64,000 nucleotides of DNA. Origin: Blastococcus mobilis (GTDB lineage: Bacteria > Actinomycetota > Actinomycetes > Mycobacteriales > Geodermatophilaceae). Each line of letters starts with the position of its first letter. Position 1 is the first letter of the stretch. The stretch lies in contig NZ_FZNO01000001.1 of NCBI RefSeq assembly GCF_900188025.1, positions 186,001 through 250,000 on the forward strand. The letters run 5' to 3'. This document shows positions 45,273 to 55,300 of the stretch, piece by piece. The notes beneath the pieces were generated by a model that saw nothing but the letters and a program-made list of their open reading frames with translations, was not told where the DNA came from and did no database searches. A program made the translations under genes and the position numbers.

Positions 45273-46573
45273 TGCACGAGGCCGCAGAGCGCCTGTACGA
45301 CCGTGATCGGATCATCGCCGGCGTCGAGAAGCTCCGGTTCTTCCCGCTGGCGCTCGAGTCGGGCCAGGGATCCTGGCTCGTGGAGGCCGGCGGTCGCCGG
45401 TTGCTCGACATGTCCGCGACGTGGACGGCCTGCTGTCTCGGGCACGGCCACCCGGCCGTGCGTGAGGCCCTGCTCCGGGCGGCGGCCGCGCCGCCCGGAG
45501 CAGGGGCGCTCAGCGCCGTGCACGAGGACGCCGTCGCGCTGGCCGAGGAGCTCCTGAAGCTCACGCCCGGCTCCGGCGACCGCCGCGTCTATCTCGGCCA
45601 TGCCGGAACGGACGCCAACGACGTCGCCGTCCGGTGCGCCGTCCACGCGACCGGCCGCCCGAAAGTGCTCGCCTTCGAGCACAGCTACCACGGTGGCATC
45701 GGGGTCGCGATGAAGGCGTCCGGTGTGCACGTCGAGGCCGGCAGCGTCGCCCCGGACGAACAGGTGCTGTTCACGCCGTACCCCGACCCCTACCGGAACC
45801 GGGAGGGGTACACCGAGGTCCTCACTGCCCTCGACGAGGCCCTGGCCGGCCAGGACGTCGCCTGCCTGCTCGTGGAGCCGATCCTCTCCGACGGCGGCCT
45901 GGTCGTGCCGCCCGACGGCTTCCTCGCCGACGTGGCCGCCCGGTGCGCGGCGACCGGCACGCTGCTGATCTGCGACGAGGTGAAGGTCGGCCTCGGCCGA
46001 CCGGGGAGCTGGCACGCGTTCACCCACGACGGGATCACCCCGGACATCGTCACCTTCGGGAAGTCGCTGGGAGCGGGCGTGCCGATCTCGGCGGCGGTCG
46101 GCCCCGCCGGGGTCTTCGACGAGCCGGGCGCGTCGGCGTTGCTGACGCAGGCGGGTAACCCGTACAGCGCCGCCACTGCCAGGGCCGTCCTCGCGACGAT
46201 GACGAAGGAGGGGCTGGTCGAGCGGGCGGCCGCAGCCGGCCGCCGGCTCCGGCACGGCCTGCGGCAGGCCACCGCGCACCTCGACGTCGTCGGTGAGGTG
46301 CGTGGTCGGGGCCTCGCGATCGGCGTGGATCTCGTGACGGACCGGGCCAGCCGCGGCAAGGATCCACGACTGGTCGCCAAGACCGTGTACCGCGTGTGGG
46401 AGCTCGGCGGCGTGGTCTTCTACGTGGGCGGCAACGTCCTCGAGGTGACCCCGCCCCTGGTGATCACCGACGAGGAGGTCGACCGGGCCGTGGAACTGCT
46501 CGCGCAGGGCATCGAGGAGGCGGCCGCCGGCAAGGTCAGCGACGCCCAGGTCGCGCCGTTCGCGGGGTGGTGA
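45272..46573 (+). CDS. Class III pyridoxal-phosphate aminotransferase
   Basis: A 433-residue PLP-dependent aminotransferase of the omega-amino-acid group (as used for GABA, beta-alanine, or polyamine breakdown). The PLP Lys is in VTFGKSLGAGVPISA, with the Asp of ICDEVKVGLGRPG upstream and RNREGYTEVLTAL and AFEHSYHGG, which binds phosphate. The active-site arrangement fits transfer from an amine carbon to 2-oxoglutarate or pyruvate. The ATG at 45272 overlaps the permease stop by a base and the stop overlaps the next start by four. In this operon it would act on the amine end of the gamma-glutamylated substrate. Confidence 0.87.
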   Translation: MHEAAERLYDRDRIIAGVEKLRFFPLALESGQGSWLVEAGGRRLLDMSATWTACCLGHGHPAVREALLRAAAAPPGAGALSAVHEDAVALAEELLKLTPGSGDRRVYLGHAGTDANDVAVRCAVHATGRPKVLAFEHSYHGGIGVAMKASGVHVEAGSVAPDEQVLFTPYPDPYRNREGYTEVLTALDEALAGQDVACLLVEPILSDGGLVVPPDGFLADVAARCAATGTLLICDEVKVGLGRPGSWHAFTHDGITPDIVTFGKSLGAGVPISAAVGPAGVFDEPGASALLTQAGNPYSAATARAVLATMTKEGLVERAAAAGRRLRHGLRQATAHLDVVGEVRGRGLAIGVDLVTDRASRGKDPRLVAKTVYRVWELGGVVFYVGGNVLEVTPPLVITDEEVDRAVELLAQGIEEAAAGKVSDAQVAPFAGW

Positions 46574-47715
46574 CGGTGGATCTGCAGGCGTACCCCGGGC
46601 CACTGGGGGAGACGGTCGCGAGCCTCCCGCTCGTCGACCACCACGTGCACGGCGCGCTGCGGGCGTCGGTCGACCGGCCGACGTTCGAGTCGATGATCAG
46701 CGAGGGACCGAAGGCGCCCTCGGCGGGGACCCAGTTCGACTCGCAGATCGGCTTCGCCATCCGACGTTGGTGCGCACCCCTCCTCGATCTGGACCCGCAC
46801 GCGTCCGCCGACGACTACTGGGAGCGCCGGTGCGCGCTGGGGGAGGACGAGGTGAACCGGCGCCTGCTGCGGGCGGCGGGCACCGCGAACTACCTCATCG
46901 AGACCGGCTACCTCGGGGACGCCGTCCTGACGCCCGCGGAGCACGCTGAGGTGGCGGCTGCCGACGCCCGCGAGGTCGTCCGGCTCGAGACGGTGGCCGA
47001 GGGGCTCCTCCAGCGGGTGGCGTCGGGGCGCGCGTTCGTTGCCGACTACCCGTCGGTGCTCGCGGAGGCGACACGGTCGGCGGTCGGGACCAAGAGCATC
47101 ATCGCCTACCGCGCGGGTTTCGACGTCGACCCCGGACGCCCGTCCGACGACGACGTCGCGGCGGCCGCCGAACGCCTGCTGCGGTCGCTCGGTGACGAGA
47201 TCCGGCTCGACGACCCGGTGCTGCTGCGGTACCTGCTCTGGTGCGGCGTCGACCGTGGTCTGCCGCTGCAGTTGCACAGCGGGTACGGGGATCCGGACCT
47301 CGATCTGCACCGGGCCAATCCACTGCTCCTCATGCCCTGGCTGCGCCAGGTGGAGTCGACCGCGGTCCCGGTCATGCTGCTGCACAACTACCCGTACCAC
47401 CGTGAGGCCGGCTACCTGGCGCAGATGTTCGACAACGTCTACTTCGACATCGGCCTGGGGCTGAACTACGCCGGCAGCCAGAGCCCCCAGCTCATCGCCG
47501 AGTCCCTCGAGGTGGCTCCGTTCACCAAGCAGCTGTACTCGTCGGACGCCTGGGGACCGAGCGAACTGCACTTCCTGGGTTCCTTGCTGTGGCGGCGCGG
47601 GATGAGCCGGATCGTCGGGATGTGGGTGCGGGACGGGGACTGGTCCCGCGGCGACGCCGAGCGCGTCCTTCGTCTCGTCGGTCACCAGAACGCCGAGCGC
47701 GTCTACCGCCTCTGA
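46570..47715 (+). CDS. Amidohydrolase-superfamily protein (FluG N-terminal type)
   Basis: A 381-residue metal-dependent amidohydrolase. The first metal motif is LVDHHVHGALR, and later LQLHSGYGDPD, LLHNYPYHREAGYLAQM and YSSDAWGPSELHFLG fill the expected metal and substrate positions. This subgroup is related to the nodulin-like N-terminal domain of fungal FluG, whose C-terminal half is a GS-like domain; here the two are separate genes of one operon. The GTG (46570) overlaps the aminotransferase stop by four bases, so it is coupled. It would hydrolyse an amide in the pathway; the actual substrate is unknown. Confidence 0.82.
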   Translation: MTVDLQAYPGPLGETVASLPLVDHHVHGALRASVDRPTFESMISEGPKAPSAGTQFDSQIGFAIRRWCAPLLDLDPHASADDYWERRCALGEDEVNRRLLRAAGTANYLIETGYLGDAVLTPAEHAEVAAADAREVVRLETVAEGLLQRVASGRAFVADYPSVLAEATRSAVGTKSIIAYRAGFDVDPGRPSDDDVAAAAERLLRSLGDEIRLDDPVLLRYLLWCGVDRGLPLQLHSGYGDPDLDLHRANPLLLMPWLRQVESTAVPVMLLHNYPYHREAGYLAQMFDNVYFDIGLGLNYAGSQSPQLIAESLEVAPFTKQLYSSDAWGPSELHFLGSLLWRRGMSRIVGMWVRDGDWSRGDAERVLRLVGHQNAERVYRL

Positions 47716-47722
47716 GACCGCT

Positions 47723-47739
47723 CGCCTGACCGGCAGGCG
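47723..47739 (+). terminator. Short hairpin after the amidohydrolase gene
   Basis: CGCCTG (47723-47728) and CAGGCG (47734-47739) form a 6-base stem with a 5-base loop, eight bases after the stop. It is weak but fits the end of the GS operon. Confidence 0.4.
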
Positions 47740-47764
47740 GGTTCGATGCGGGCAGCTGCCGTGC

Positions 47765-48091
47765 TCAGGCGGCGATCGGGTGGCGGTGGCAGCGCCCACC
47801 GGTGGTCGCCCGGGCCGCGCACGGGACACCCGCCTTCGTCCGGCCTCCGCTGTCCCCGCAGCGGGCCGGCGCCGCCGGCTGCTCGGTGGCCGGTGCCGGC
47901 ACGACCGGACGGAGGAAGGGGAGGACGACGGCCTCGCGGACGGCGACCGGCTCTCCCGGCTCCACGGGAGCGAGGGGAGAGGGAGCCGTCGTCGTCGCGA
48001 CGAGGCGACGGCCGGCACGTCGGCGCAGAGCGACCGCGACGGTCACGCCGGCGGCGACGGCAGCGAAGGTGGCGACAGGGCTGGGACGCAT
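47765..48091 (-). CDS. Small membrane-anchored protein with a C-terminal Cys/His zinc-type motif
   Basis: A 108-residue protein from ATG 48091. A short N-terminal hydrophobic segment (SPVATFAAVAAGVTVAVAL, residues about 4-22) is followed by a basic stretch. The end, about residues 80-105, has RCGDSGGRTKAGVPCAAR followed by GGRCHRHP: a C-x10-C-x9-C-x-H pattern like small zinc ribbons of the DUF5763 kind. It may anchor at the membrane with a zinc module in the cytoplasm. The function is unknown and the call rests on spacing alone. It is convergent with the GS operon. Confidence 0.6.
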   Translation of the reverse strand: MRPSPVATFAAVAAGVTVAVALRRRAGRRLVATTTAPSPLAPVEPGEPVAVREAVVLPFLRPVVPAPATEQPAAPARCGDSGGRTKAGVPCAARATTGGRCHRHPIAA

Positions 48092-48165
48092 GCCTGTGTC
48101 ATCGGCACTCCCCGTCACGGACGGAACGCTCGACACCCGGGGAAAGGCCGACGGCCGCACCGGCC

Positions 48166-49629
48166 TCAGGTGCCGCAGAACGTCCGATAGGCGCCGAAGT
48201 CCTGCGGTGCGGGGGCGGCGTAGCGCTCGAGACCGGGGCGCTCGTCGTAGGGAGCGGCCACCGCCTCCAGAAGGCGGTCGAGCGGACTCAGGTCGCCCTC
48301 GCCGGCGGCCGTGAGGGCCTCCTCGACGAGGTGGTTGCGCGGGATGTAGACGGGGTTGACCCGGTCCATCCCGTCGGCCTCCGGACCGAGGTCGCGCCAG
48401 CGCGCCACCCAGCGGTCGAATCCGGCGAGATCGAGGAACAGGAGGCGCGCCGGCTCGACGTCGCCGCGTGCGGCCGCGCCCAGGAGGCGGAAGAACGACG
48501 TGTGGTCGACATGGTTGCCCTGGAGCAGGGCGAGCAGCTCGTCGACCAGCGGGGACACGACCGCGTCGTCGAGGCCTGCGGGAAGGCCCACCTTCGCGCG
48601 CATGCCGGTCGACCAGGCTGCGTCGTACTGCGGACGGAACGTGCCGAGGGACTCGACCGCGAGTGCGACCGCCTCCTCCCGGTCCGCGGAGAGGAGGGGG
48701 AGCAGGGCCTCGGCGAGCCGGGCGAGGTTCCACTCGGCCGCCAGCGGCTGGTTGCCGTAGGCGTAGCGCCCGCCGTGGTCGATGGAGCTGTAGACCGTGG
48801 TCGGGTCGAAGGCCTCCAGGAAGGCGCACGGCCCGTAGTCGATCGTCTCGCCCGAGATCGTCATGTTGTCGGTGTTCATGACCCCGTGGACGAAGCCGAC
48901 GAGCATCCACTGCGCCACCAGCGACGCCTGCGCGGCGACGACCGCCTCGAACAGCGCCAGGTGCGGGTGCCCGGCCTGCGCGGCGGCGGGGTGGTGGCGG
49001 GTGATCGCCTGGTCGGCGAGGCGACGCAGCAGCTCGACGTCGCCGGTGGCCGCCGCGTACTGGAAGCTCCCGACGCGCAGATGGCTGCTGGCCACCCGGG
49101 CGAGCACGGCTCCGGGTAGCAGGGTTTCCCGCCGCACCTGCCGTCCCGTTGCCACCACGGCGAGGGAGCGGGTGGTGGGGATGCCGAGCGCGTGCATCCC
49201 CTCGCTGACGACGTACTCGCGGAGCATCGGGCCGACCGCGGCGAGGCCGTCGCCGCCCCGCGCGAACGGCGTGCGCCCGGAGCCCTTGAGGTGGAGATCG
49301 CGCAGCCGGCCCTCGCCGTCGGACAGCTCGCCGAGCAGCAGCGCGCGCCCGTCCCCGAGGCGCGGGACGAAGCCGCCGAACTGGTGCCCGGCGTAGGCCT
49401 GCGCCACCGGGGTGGCACCGTCGGGAACGAGATTGCCGACGAGCAGGCGCAGGCCTGCGCGGCTGCGCAGCCAGGCGGGGTCGAGTCCGAGGTCATCGGC
49501 CAGCGGCTCGTTGAGCACGAGCAGCCGGGGGTCGGGAGCCTCCTCGGCCTGCCAGCGAAGGGCCATCTCCGGAAGCTCGCGGGCGAAGCGGTCGTCGAGG
49601 CTGACGGTCGGTGGCGGGGCGACGCTCAC
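48166..49629 (-). CDS. selO: Protein adenylyltransferase SelO (YdiU)
   Basis: A 487-residue pseudokinase-fold enzyme that transfers AMP to Ser/Thr/Tyr of target proteins, for redox control. The family sequence is clear: [70 protein letters not shown] (ending in the Asn/Asp active-site loop) and the C-terminal end TFCGT. The near-terminal residue is Cys, where animal SelO has selenocysteine. GTG start at 49629. It is between the small zinc-motif gene and the divergent propeller, without evidence of an operon. Confidence 0.92.
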   Translation of the reverse strand: MSVAPPPTVSLDDRFARELPEMALRWQAEEAPDPRLLVLNEPLADDLGLDPAWLRSRAGLRLLVGNLVPDGATPVAQAYAGHQFGGFVPRLGDGRALLLGELSDGEGRLRDLHLKGSGRTPFARGGDGLAAVGPMLREYVVSEGMHALGIPTTRSLAVVATGRQVRRETLLPGAVLARVASSHLRVGSFQYAAATGDVELLRRLADQAITRHHPAAAQAGHPHLALFEAVVAAQASLVAQWMLVGFVHGVMNTDNMTISGETIDYGPCAFLEAFDPTTVYSSIDHGGRYAYGNQPLAAEWNLARLAEALLPLLSADREEAVALAVESLGTFRPQYDAAWSTGMRAKVGLPAGLDDAVVSPLVDELLALLQGNHVDHTSFFRLLGAAARGDVEPARLLFLDLAGFDRWVARWRDLGPEADGMDRVNPVYIPRNHLVEEALTAAGEGDLSPLDRLLEAVAAPYDERPGLERYAAPAPQDFGAYRTFCGT

Positions 49630-49823
49630 CCGACCGAGACTACGTGGACAACCGGACCGGGGAGCCGCCCCGGCGTCCGGACCTCGGGACGTGCGCGGAA
49701 AGCCGTCGCCATGGGTCCGTCTGCGTCCGAACGGCGCATCACTCCCTTGCGACCGGTGCCGCGCCGCTCGACCATGCAACTCCACGGGCATGCATCTCCA
49801 CGAGCGTCGGATGGAGATCTTCC

Positions 49824-50996
49824 ATGAACCGCAACGACCCGGTCGTCCATGGAAGGCACCGACGGCGGCCGAGCGGGAGCCAGGCCGCCCTCACCGTCGT
49901 GGTCCTGGCGGTGCTCGCAGGTGTGCTCGTCGTCGTGGTGCTGGCGGGGGGCCGGGTCGACATGCCCTCGGAGGGCCGCGCGGAGGCCTCGGCTCCCCGC
50001 CCCGTAGGGGAGAGTTCGAGCCGGGCGCACCAGCACGCGCCGGCGACGTCGACGGGCACTCCTCCGCCGGCGGCGAGCGGGGCCAGCCCTGCGGTCGGGA
50101 CGGCGATGACCGTCGGACGGGCGCCGCACCACGTCGCGGTCTCACCCGACGGCACGTTCGCCTATGTCGCTGATCCGGCCGCCGGCGCCGTCATCCGGCT
50201 CAGCACGAGGGCGGACGAGCCCATGGTCGTCATCCCGATCCCGCACGGTCCCCCGCAGATGGTCACCTTCGCACCCGACGGATCGCGGGCCTACGTCTCG
50301 ATCTACGGCGACGACTTCACCGGGAACCACGTCGTCTTCCTCGACACGCGCACCGAGACCGTGGTCAAGGCCGTCCCGGTGGGGAGGGGCCCGTACGCGG
50401 CGGCGACCACTCCGGACGGGCGACTGCTCTACGTGCCCTACTACGACGAGGACTACCTGGACGTGATCGACACCGGCTCCGGCGACCTGGTGGCCCGCAT
50501 CCCGACGGCGCCCAGCCCACACTGGATCGCCGTGACCGCGGACGGCCGGACGGGATACGTCACCAACCACTTCTCCGACGTGGTGACGGTCGTGGATCTC
50601 CGGAACAACGTCGTGGTGACGACGATCCCGGTGGGCGACGGTCCACACAGCATCGAGCTGTCCCCGGACGGGACCCGGGTCTCGGTCGTCAACTACATCA
50701 GCGACGACGTCTCGGTGATCGACACGGCCACCAACAGGGTCGTCAGCACCGTGCCGGAGGTGGGCGCCGGACCGCAGGACATCACCTACGCCCCGGACGG
50801 CCGGCACTTCTACACGGCGAACGTCGACGAGGGGACCGTGGCCGTGGTCGATGCCGAGAGCGGTGTCGTGACCGCTCGGCTCGCCACCGGTGACAGCCCG
50901 ACCAGCGTGTCGGTGCTGCCCGACGGGCGGCAGGCGCTCGTCTCGAACTTCGAGGACGGCACCGTGCGCCTGATCGACACAGCCGCTGCCGGCTAG
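49824..50996 (+). CDS. Membrane-anchored YVTN-type beta-propeller protein
   Basis: A 390-residue protein with an N-terminal signal/anchor helix ([22 protein letters not shown], as [20 protein letters not shown]) and a Ser/Pro-rich linker (50-95) before seven YVTN-like blades. Blade repeats include [35 protein letters not shown] and [19 protein letters not shown]. Such propellers are extracytoplasmic and often bind other surface proteins or cofactors; no enzyme motif is present. ATG at 49824 has a GGAGATCTTCC upstream, and it stands alone. A long empty region of 509 bases follows. Confidence 0.85.
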   Translation: MNRNDPVVHGRHRRRPSGSQAALTVVVLAVLAGVLVVVVLAGGRVDMPSEGRAEASAPRPVGESSSRAHQHAPATSTGTPPPAASGASPAVGTAMTVGRAPHHVAVSPDGTFAYVADPAAGAVIRLSTRADEPMVVIPIPHGPPQMVTFAPDGSRAYVSIYGDDFTGNHVVFLDTRTETVVKAVPVGRGPYAAATTPDGRLLYVPYYDEDYLDVIDTGSGDLVARIPTAPSPHWIAVTADGRTGYVTNHFSDVVTVVDLRNNVVVTTIPVGDGPHSIELSPDGTRVSVVNYISDDVSVIDTATNRVVSTVPEVGAGPQDITYAPDGRHFYTANVDEGTVAVVDAESGVVTARLATGDSPTSVSVLPDGRQALVSNFEDGTVRLIDTAAAG

Positions 50997-51505
50997 CGGA
51001 CGAGGGACCGGCGAGGACCTCGGACGAGGCGGGGTCGGGCAGGACATCGCGCGGGGCAGCCCCCCACCGCCGCCGATGGGATCAGCGCGAGGGCGGAGGC
51101 GACCCTCGCCCAGTTCTCTTCCGGCCCGCCGGACAGTTCCCGCGACGCACGGCAGCGACCGACACCCGGCCCCGGAGCCGCCCTGGACGACGGAGCCCCG
51201 GGCCGGTCGGTCGCAGTTCTGCCGGTGTTCGGAGGGAGACGGGCTGTTCGCACACGCCGTCGAACGTCTCGTGGATCGGCTGCCGAGGCCGCAGGTGTGT
51301 GACTCCGCGTGGCCGGCCGGCTGTGCCGCGTGGGGACCCACCGTCGGGTGGTGATCCACCGCCGAAGGCGTCCACCGGGCCCCGTTTGCTAGGGCGTTGT
51401 CGCCGCAGGATGCTGCCCGTACCGGCGCCTGAGCGGAGGGCCTCGTCCGCCACCCGGCTCCGGACCTGGATCGAGGCGGCGATGCCCGCCTCCGAGGAGG
51501 ACCCG
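50997..51505. other. Non-coding region upstream of the phaB-acc-KAS genes
   Basis: 509 bases with no gene that I can support, although the phaB frame is open back to 51299. The last 120 bases before the GTG (from about 51390, TTTGCTAGGG) probably hold the promoter of the operon. No clear -35/-10 pair is seen. Confidence 0.4.
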
Positions 51506-52321
51506 GTGACAGCAACGCAGGCGAGCACGACGAGGACCGGCGACAAGCTGCTCGGCAGGGTGGCCTTCGTGACGGGCGGTACCCGGGGGATCGGCGCCGC
51601 CATCTGCCGGAGCATGGCCAGGCAGGGCGCCGACGTCGCGGCCGGCTACAGCGGCAACCAGGAGCGGGCCGAGATGTTCGCCCAGGACTTCGCCGGCGCC
51701 TACCCGGAGAGCCACATGAGCGTCCACCGCGGAGACATCGCGAACCCGGACGACTGCCGCCGCACCGTCGCGGAGGTCATCGAGCGGCACGGCCGGTTGG
51801 ACATCCTCGTCAACAACGCCGGCATCACCGCGGATCGCACCGTGCTCAAGATGACCGACGACGACTGGCGTCGGGTGATCGACGTCAACCTGTCCGGCGC
51901 CTTCTACCTCTCCCAGGCCGCGCTCAGGCACATGCTCGAGCGCGGCAGCGGGCGGATCGTGATGATCTCCTCGGTCATCGGCGAGACCGGCGGCATCGGG
52001 CAGGTCAACTACGCGTCGGCCAAGGCGGGGCTGTTCGGGCTGACCAAGACCCTCGCTCGGGAGGCCGCGATGCAGGTGCAGCGCATGGGCGCCACCGACG
52101 GGCTCGGGATCACGGTCAACGCAGTCACCCCGGGCTACACCTCGACGGAGATGCTCGAGAGCGTTCCGGACAAGGTCCTGGACGCGCTCAGGTCGAAGAT
52201 CCCGCTCGGCCGGCTGGGGGAGCCGGAGGAGGTCGCCCGCGTCGTGCACTTCCTGGCCGCGGACGCCTCCGCGTACATCACCGGACAGGTCTGGGGCGTC
52301 AACGGCGGCCTGGACATGTAG
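51506..52321 (+). CDS. phaB: Acetoacetyl-CoA reductase / 3-oxoacyl-ACP reductase
   Basis: A 271-residue short-chain dehydrogenase that reduces acetoacetyl-CoA to (R)-3-hydroxybutyryl-CoA with NADPH. Rossmann glycines GGTRGIGAAI at residues about 22-31, NNAGITAD, and the catalytic Ser-Tyr-Lys in MISSVIGETGGIGQVNYASAK. Length and the AYSGNQERAE-like segment (AAGYSGNQERAE) agree with PhaB more than with FabG. The GTG at 51506 has a GAGGAGG site six bases upstream, better than the ATG at 51482. It is followed after 68 bases by the carboxylase gene, on the same strand, so an operon with the KAS III gene is likely. Its place next to PhaC supports the PhaB call. Confidence 0.85.
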   Translation: MTATQASTTRTGDKLLGRVAFVTGGTRGIGAAICRSMARQGADVAAGYSGNQERAEMFAQDFAGAYPESHMSVHRGDIANPDDCRRTVAEVIERHGRLDILVNNAGITADRTVLKMTDDDWRRVIDVNLSGAFYLSQAALRHMLERGSGRIVMISSVIGETGGIGQVNYASAKAGLFGLTKTLAREAAMQVQRMGATDGLGITVNAVTPGYTSTEMLESVPDKVLDALRSKIPLGRLGEPEEVARVVHFLAADASAYITGQVWGVNGGLDM

Positions 52322-52389
52322 TTGGACAGGTAGCAAAGGCACGGCCCACCGGCGTCGACGTGGACTGACCACAAGGGAGAGGTGCACGG

Positions 52390-55300
52390 GTGTTCGGCCG
52401 AATCGCAGTGATCAATCGGGGCGAGCCTGCCGTTCGGCTCATCCGCGCCGTGCGCGAGCTCAACGCAGAGCACGGCGGCGGGACACGTGTCATCGCACTG
52501 CACACCGAGGCCGAGCGCCGGGCGACCTTCGTGCGCGCCGCGGACGAGGCCGTCGTCCTCCGCGAGACCGGTGCGGGCAACCCCTACCTCGACCACGACG
52601 AGCTGGCTCGTGCCCTGCGCACGAGCCGCGCCGATGCGGCGTGGGTCGGCTGGGGATTCGTCGCGGAGGACCCCGCCTTCGCCGAGCTGTGCGCCGATCT
52701 CGGCGTGGTGTTCATCGGGCCGCCACCGGAGGCCATGCGCCTCCTCGGCGCCAAGATCGAGGCGAAGGTGCTCGCCGAGCAGACCGGGGTGCCCGTCGCG
52801 CCGTGGAGCGGTGGGCCCGTGGACGGCCTCGAGGACGGCCGCCTGCACGCGGCCGCGATCGGCTATCCGCTCATCGTCAAGTCCAGGAGCGGCGGCGGCG
52901 GGCGCGGCATCCGCATCGTCCGTTCCGAGGGCGAGCTGGGGGAGGCGCTCACCCGGACCCAGGCCGAGGCGGAGCGCACCTTCGGCGATCCGGTCATCTT
53001 CATGGAGCGGCTGGTCGAGGGAGGCCGGCACGTCGAGGTCCAGGTCATCGCCGACCAGCACGGCACGGTGTGGGCCCTCGGCGTCCGCGACTGCTCGGTG
53101 CAGCGGCGCAACCAGAAGGTGCTGGAGGAGTCGAGCTCTCCCGCGCTGACCCCCGAGCAGGACAGGTCGCTGCGGGAATCCTCCGTCGCGCTGGTGAAGG
53201 CCGCCGGTTACGTCGGGGCCGGGACCGTCGAGTTCCTCTACCAGCCGGACGAGAAGCTCTTCACCTTCCTCGAGGTGAACACCCGGCTGCAGGTCGAGCA
53301 CCCGGTCACCGAGGAGACGACCGGCCTCGACATCGTGAAGCTGCAGCTGCACGTGGCCGAAGGTGGCCGGCTCACCGGCGAGCCACCTGCGCAGTCCGGC
53401 CATGCCGTGGAGGCGCGGCTCAACGCCGAGGACGCCGAGCAGGGGTTCGCCCCCGCTCCGGGCCGGGTCGAGCTCATGCGGCTGCCTACCGGACCGGGAG
53501 TGCGGGTGGACACGGGGATGGGCGTCGCCGACGTCATCCCCCCGCAGTACGACTCGATGATCGCCAAGGTCATCGCCTGGGGGCGGGACCGTCCCGAGGC
53601 GCTGGCCCGCCTGCGCTGCGCACTGCGTGAGACCACCGTGGTGCTGCGTGGTGGGACCACGACGAAGTCGTTCCTGATCGATCTCCTCGACCGGCCGGAG
53701 GTGGTGGCCGGCACCGCGGACACCGGCTGGCTGGACCGCACCGGGATCGACGGCGGAGACCGTCCCGTGGGTCAGGCCTGGGTGGCGCTGGTCCAGGTCG
53801 CGATCGACGTGTCGGACCAGGAGGAGGCGCGGGAGCGTGCGGCGTTCCTCGCCTCGGCCCGCGGCGGTCGACCCCGCGCGCCGCACGAGGCGGGGCGTGT
53901 CCTGGAGCTCGGCTACCGAGGGCAGCCCTATCGCCTGGGCGTGGCCAAGGTGGGGCGCGACCGCTACCGGGTGGAGCTCGACGGCCGGTACGTCGACGTC
54001 GAGATGGACCGCCTCAGCCCCCTGGAGAGCCGGCTCACGGTGGGGGAGGACCGGTTCTCCGTCGTATCCGTCGAGGCGACCGGATCGCACCTGGTCGAGG
54101 TCGACGGCGTGACCCACCGCGTGTCACGCGACGTGGGCGGTCTGGTGCGGGCCCCGGCGCCCGCGGTCGTCGTCGCGGTGCGGGCGTCCGTCGGCCAGGA
54201 GGTCGAGGCGGGCCAGACGGTCGTCGTGCTGGAGAGCATGAAGATGGAGACAGCGGTCCGCGCGCCGGTCGCGGGCCGGGTCCGTGAGGTGCTCGCCGGA
54301 CCCAACACCCAGGTCGACGCCGGTGCCGCACTGCTGAGGATCGAGCCCGCCGGAGACGACGTGGAGGAGGCGACCGGCGAGCGGGCCGCGCTCCCGGACG
54401 ACGAGGACGTGCAGCCGCGCGCCGCCCGCGACGCCGCCGTGCCGCTCCTGGGCGCACTGCAGGCGCTCATCATGGGATACGACGTCAGCGCCGACTACGG
54501 GCGGCAACTCGTGGCCGAGTACGGCACCGCGCGTCGCGAGCTCCCGGAGGACGTTCCGGAGTTGCTGGACGCCGAGCTCGCCGTCCTCACCACGTTCGCC
54601 GACCTCTGCGACCTGTCGCGCAACCGCCCGGCCAGCGAGGAGGAGGAGGCCGACCAGCAGGTCCACAGCCCGCGGGAGTACTTCCACGCCTACCTGCACT
54701 CCCTGGACGTCGAGCGCGAGGCCCTTCCGGAGAGCTTCCGTGACCGGCTCGCCAGGGCGCTGACCCACTACGGCGTCGAGGACCTCGAGCCCGGGCTCGC
54801 CCTCCAGGAGGCGGTGCACCGGATGTTCCTGGCCCAGCAGCGCGTCGGTGACCAGCTGCCGGCCGTGCTCGCGTTGCTGGACCGCTGGCTCACCGCAGAA
54901 CGGCCACCCACCGGCTCCGCGCGCGCCGACGTGGCGGAGGTGCTGGACCGGCTCGTCGTCGCCACCCAGCTCCGCTACCCGACCGTGGGCGACCTCGCCC
55001 GCGCGGTCCGGTACCGCTTCTTCGAGGAGCCCGTGCTCCGCCAGGCCCGGCAGGGGGTCCTCGACGAGGCGCAACGGCTGCTGGACGAGCTCGATGCCGC
55101 CGGCGCCCGTGGCGACACCGCCGAGAGCGTGGCGCGCATCGAGGCGCTGGTCGCGAGCCCTGAACCGCTGATCCGGCTGCTGGCGCAGCGGTTCCGGCGT
55201 CCGACGCCGGAGCCCGACCCCATCCTCGAGGTCCTCACCCGGCGCTACTACCGCAGCCGCGACCTGCAGAACGTGCGGTCCTTCCTGCTCGGCGGGCAGT

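Noticed and set aside
46420-48018. 532-residue minus-strand frame over the amidohydrolase gene
   Set aside because: Shadow translation; no homology and the plus-strand gene is coupled to the aminotransferase.
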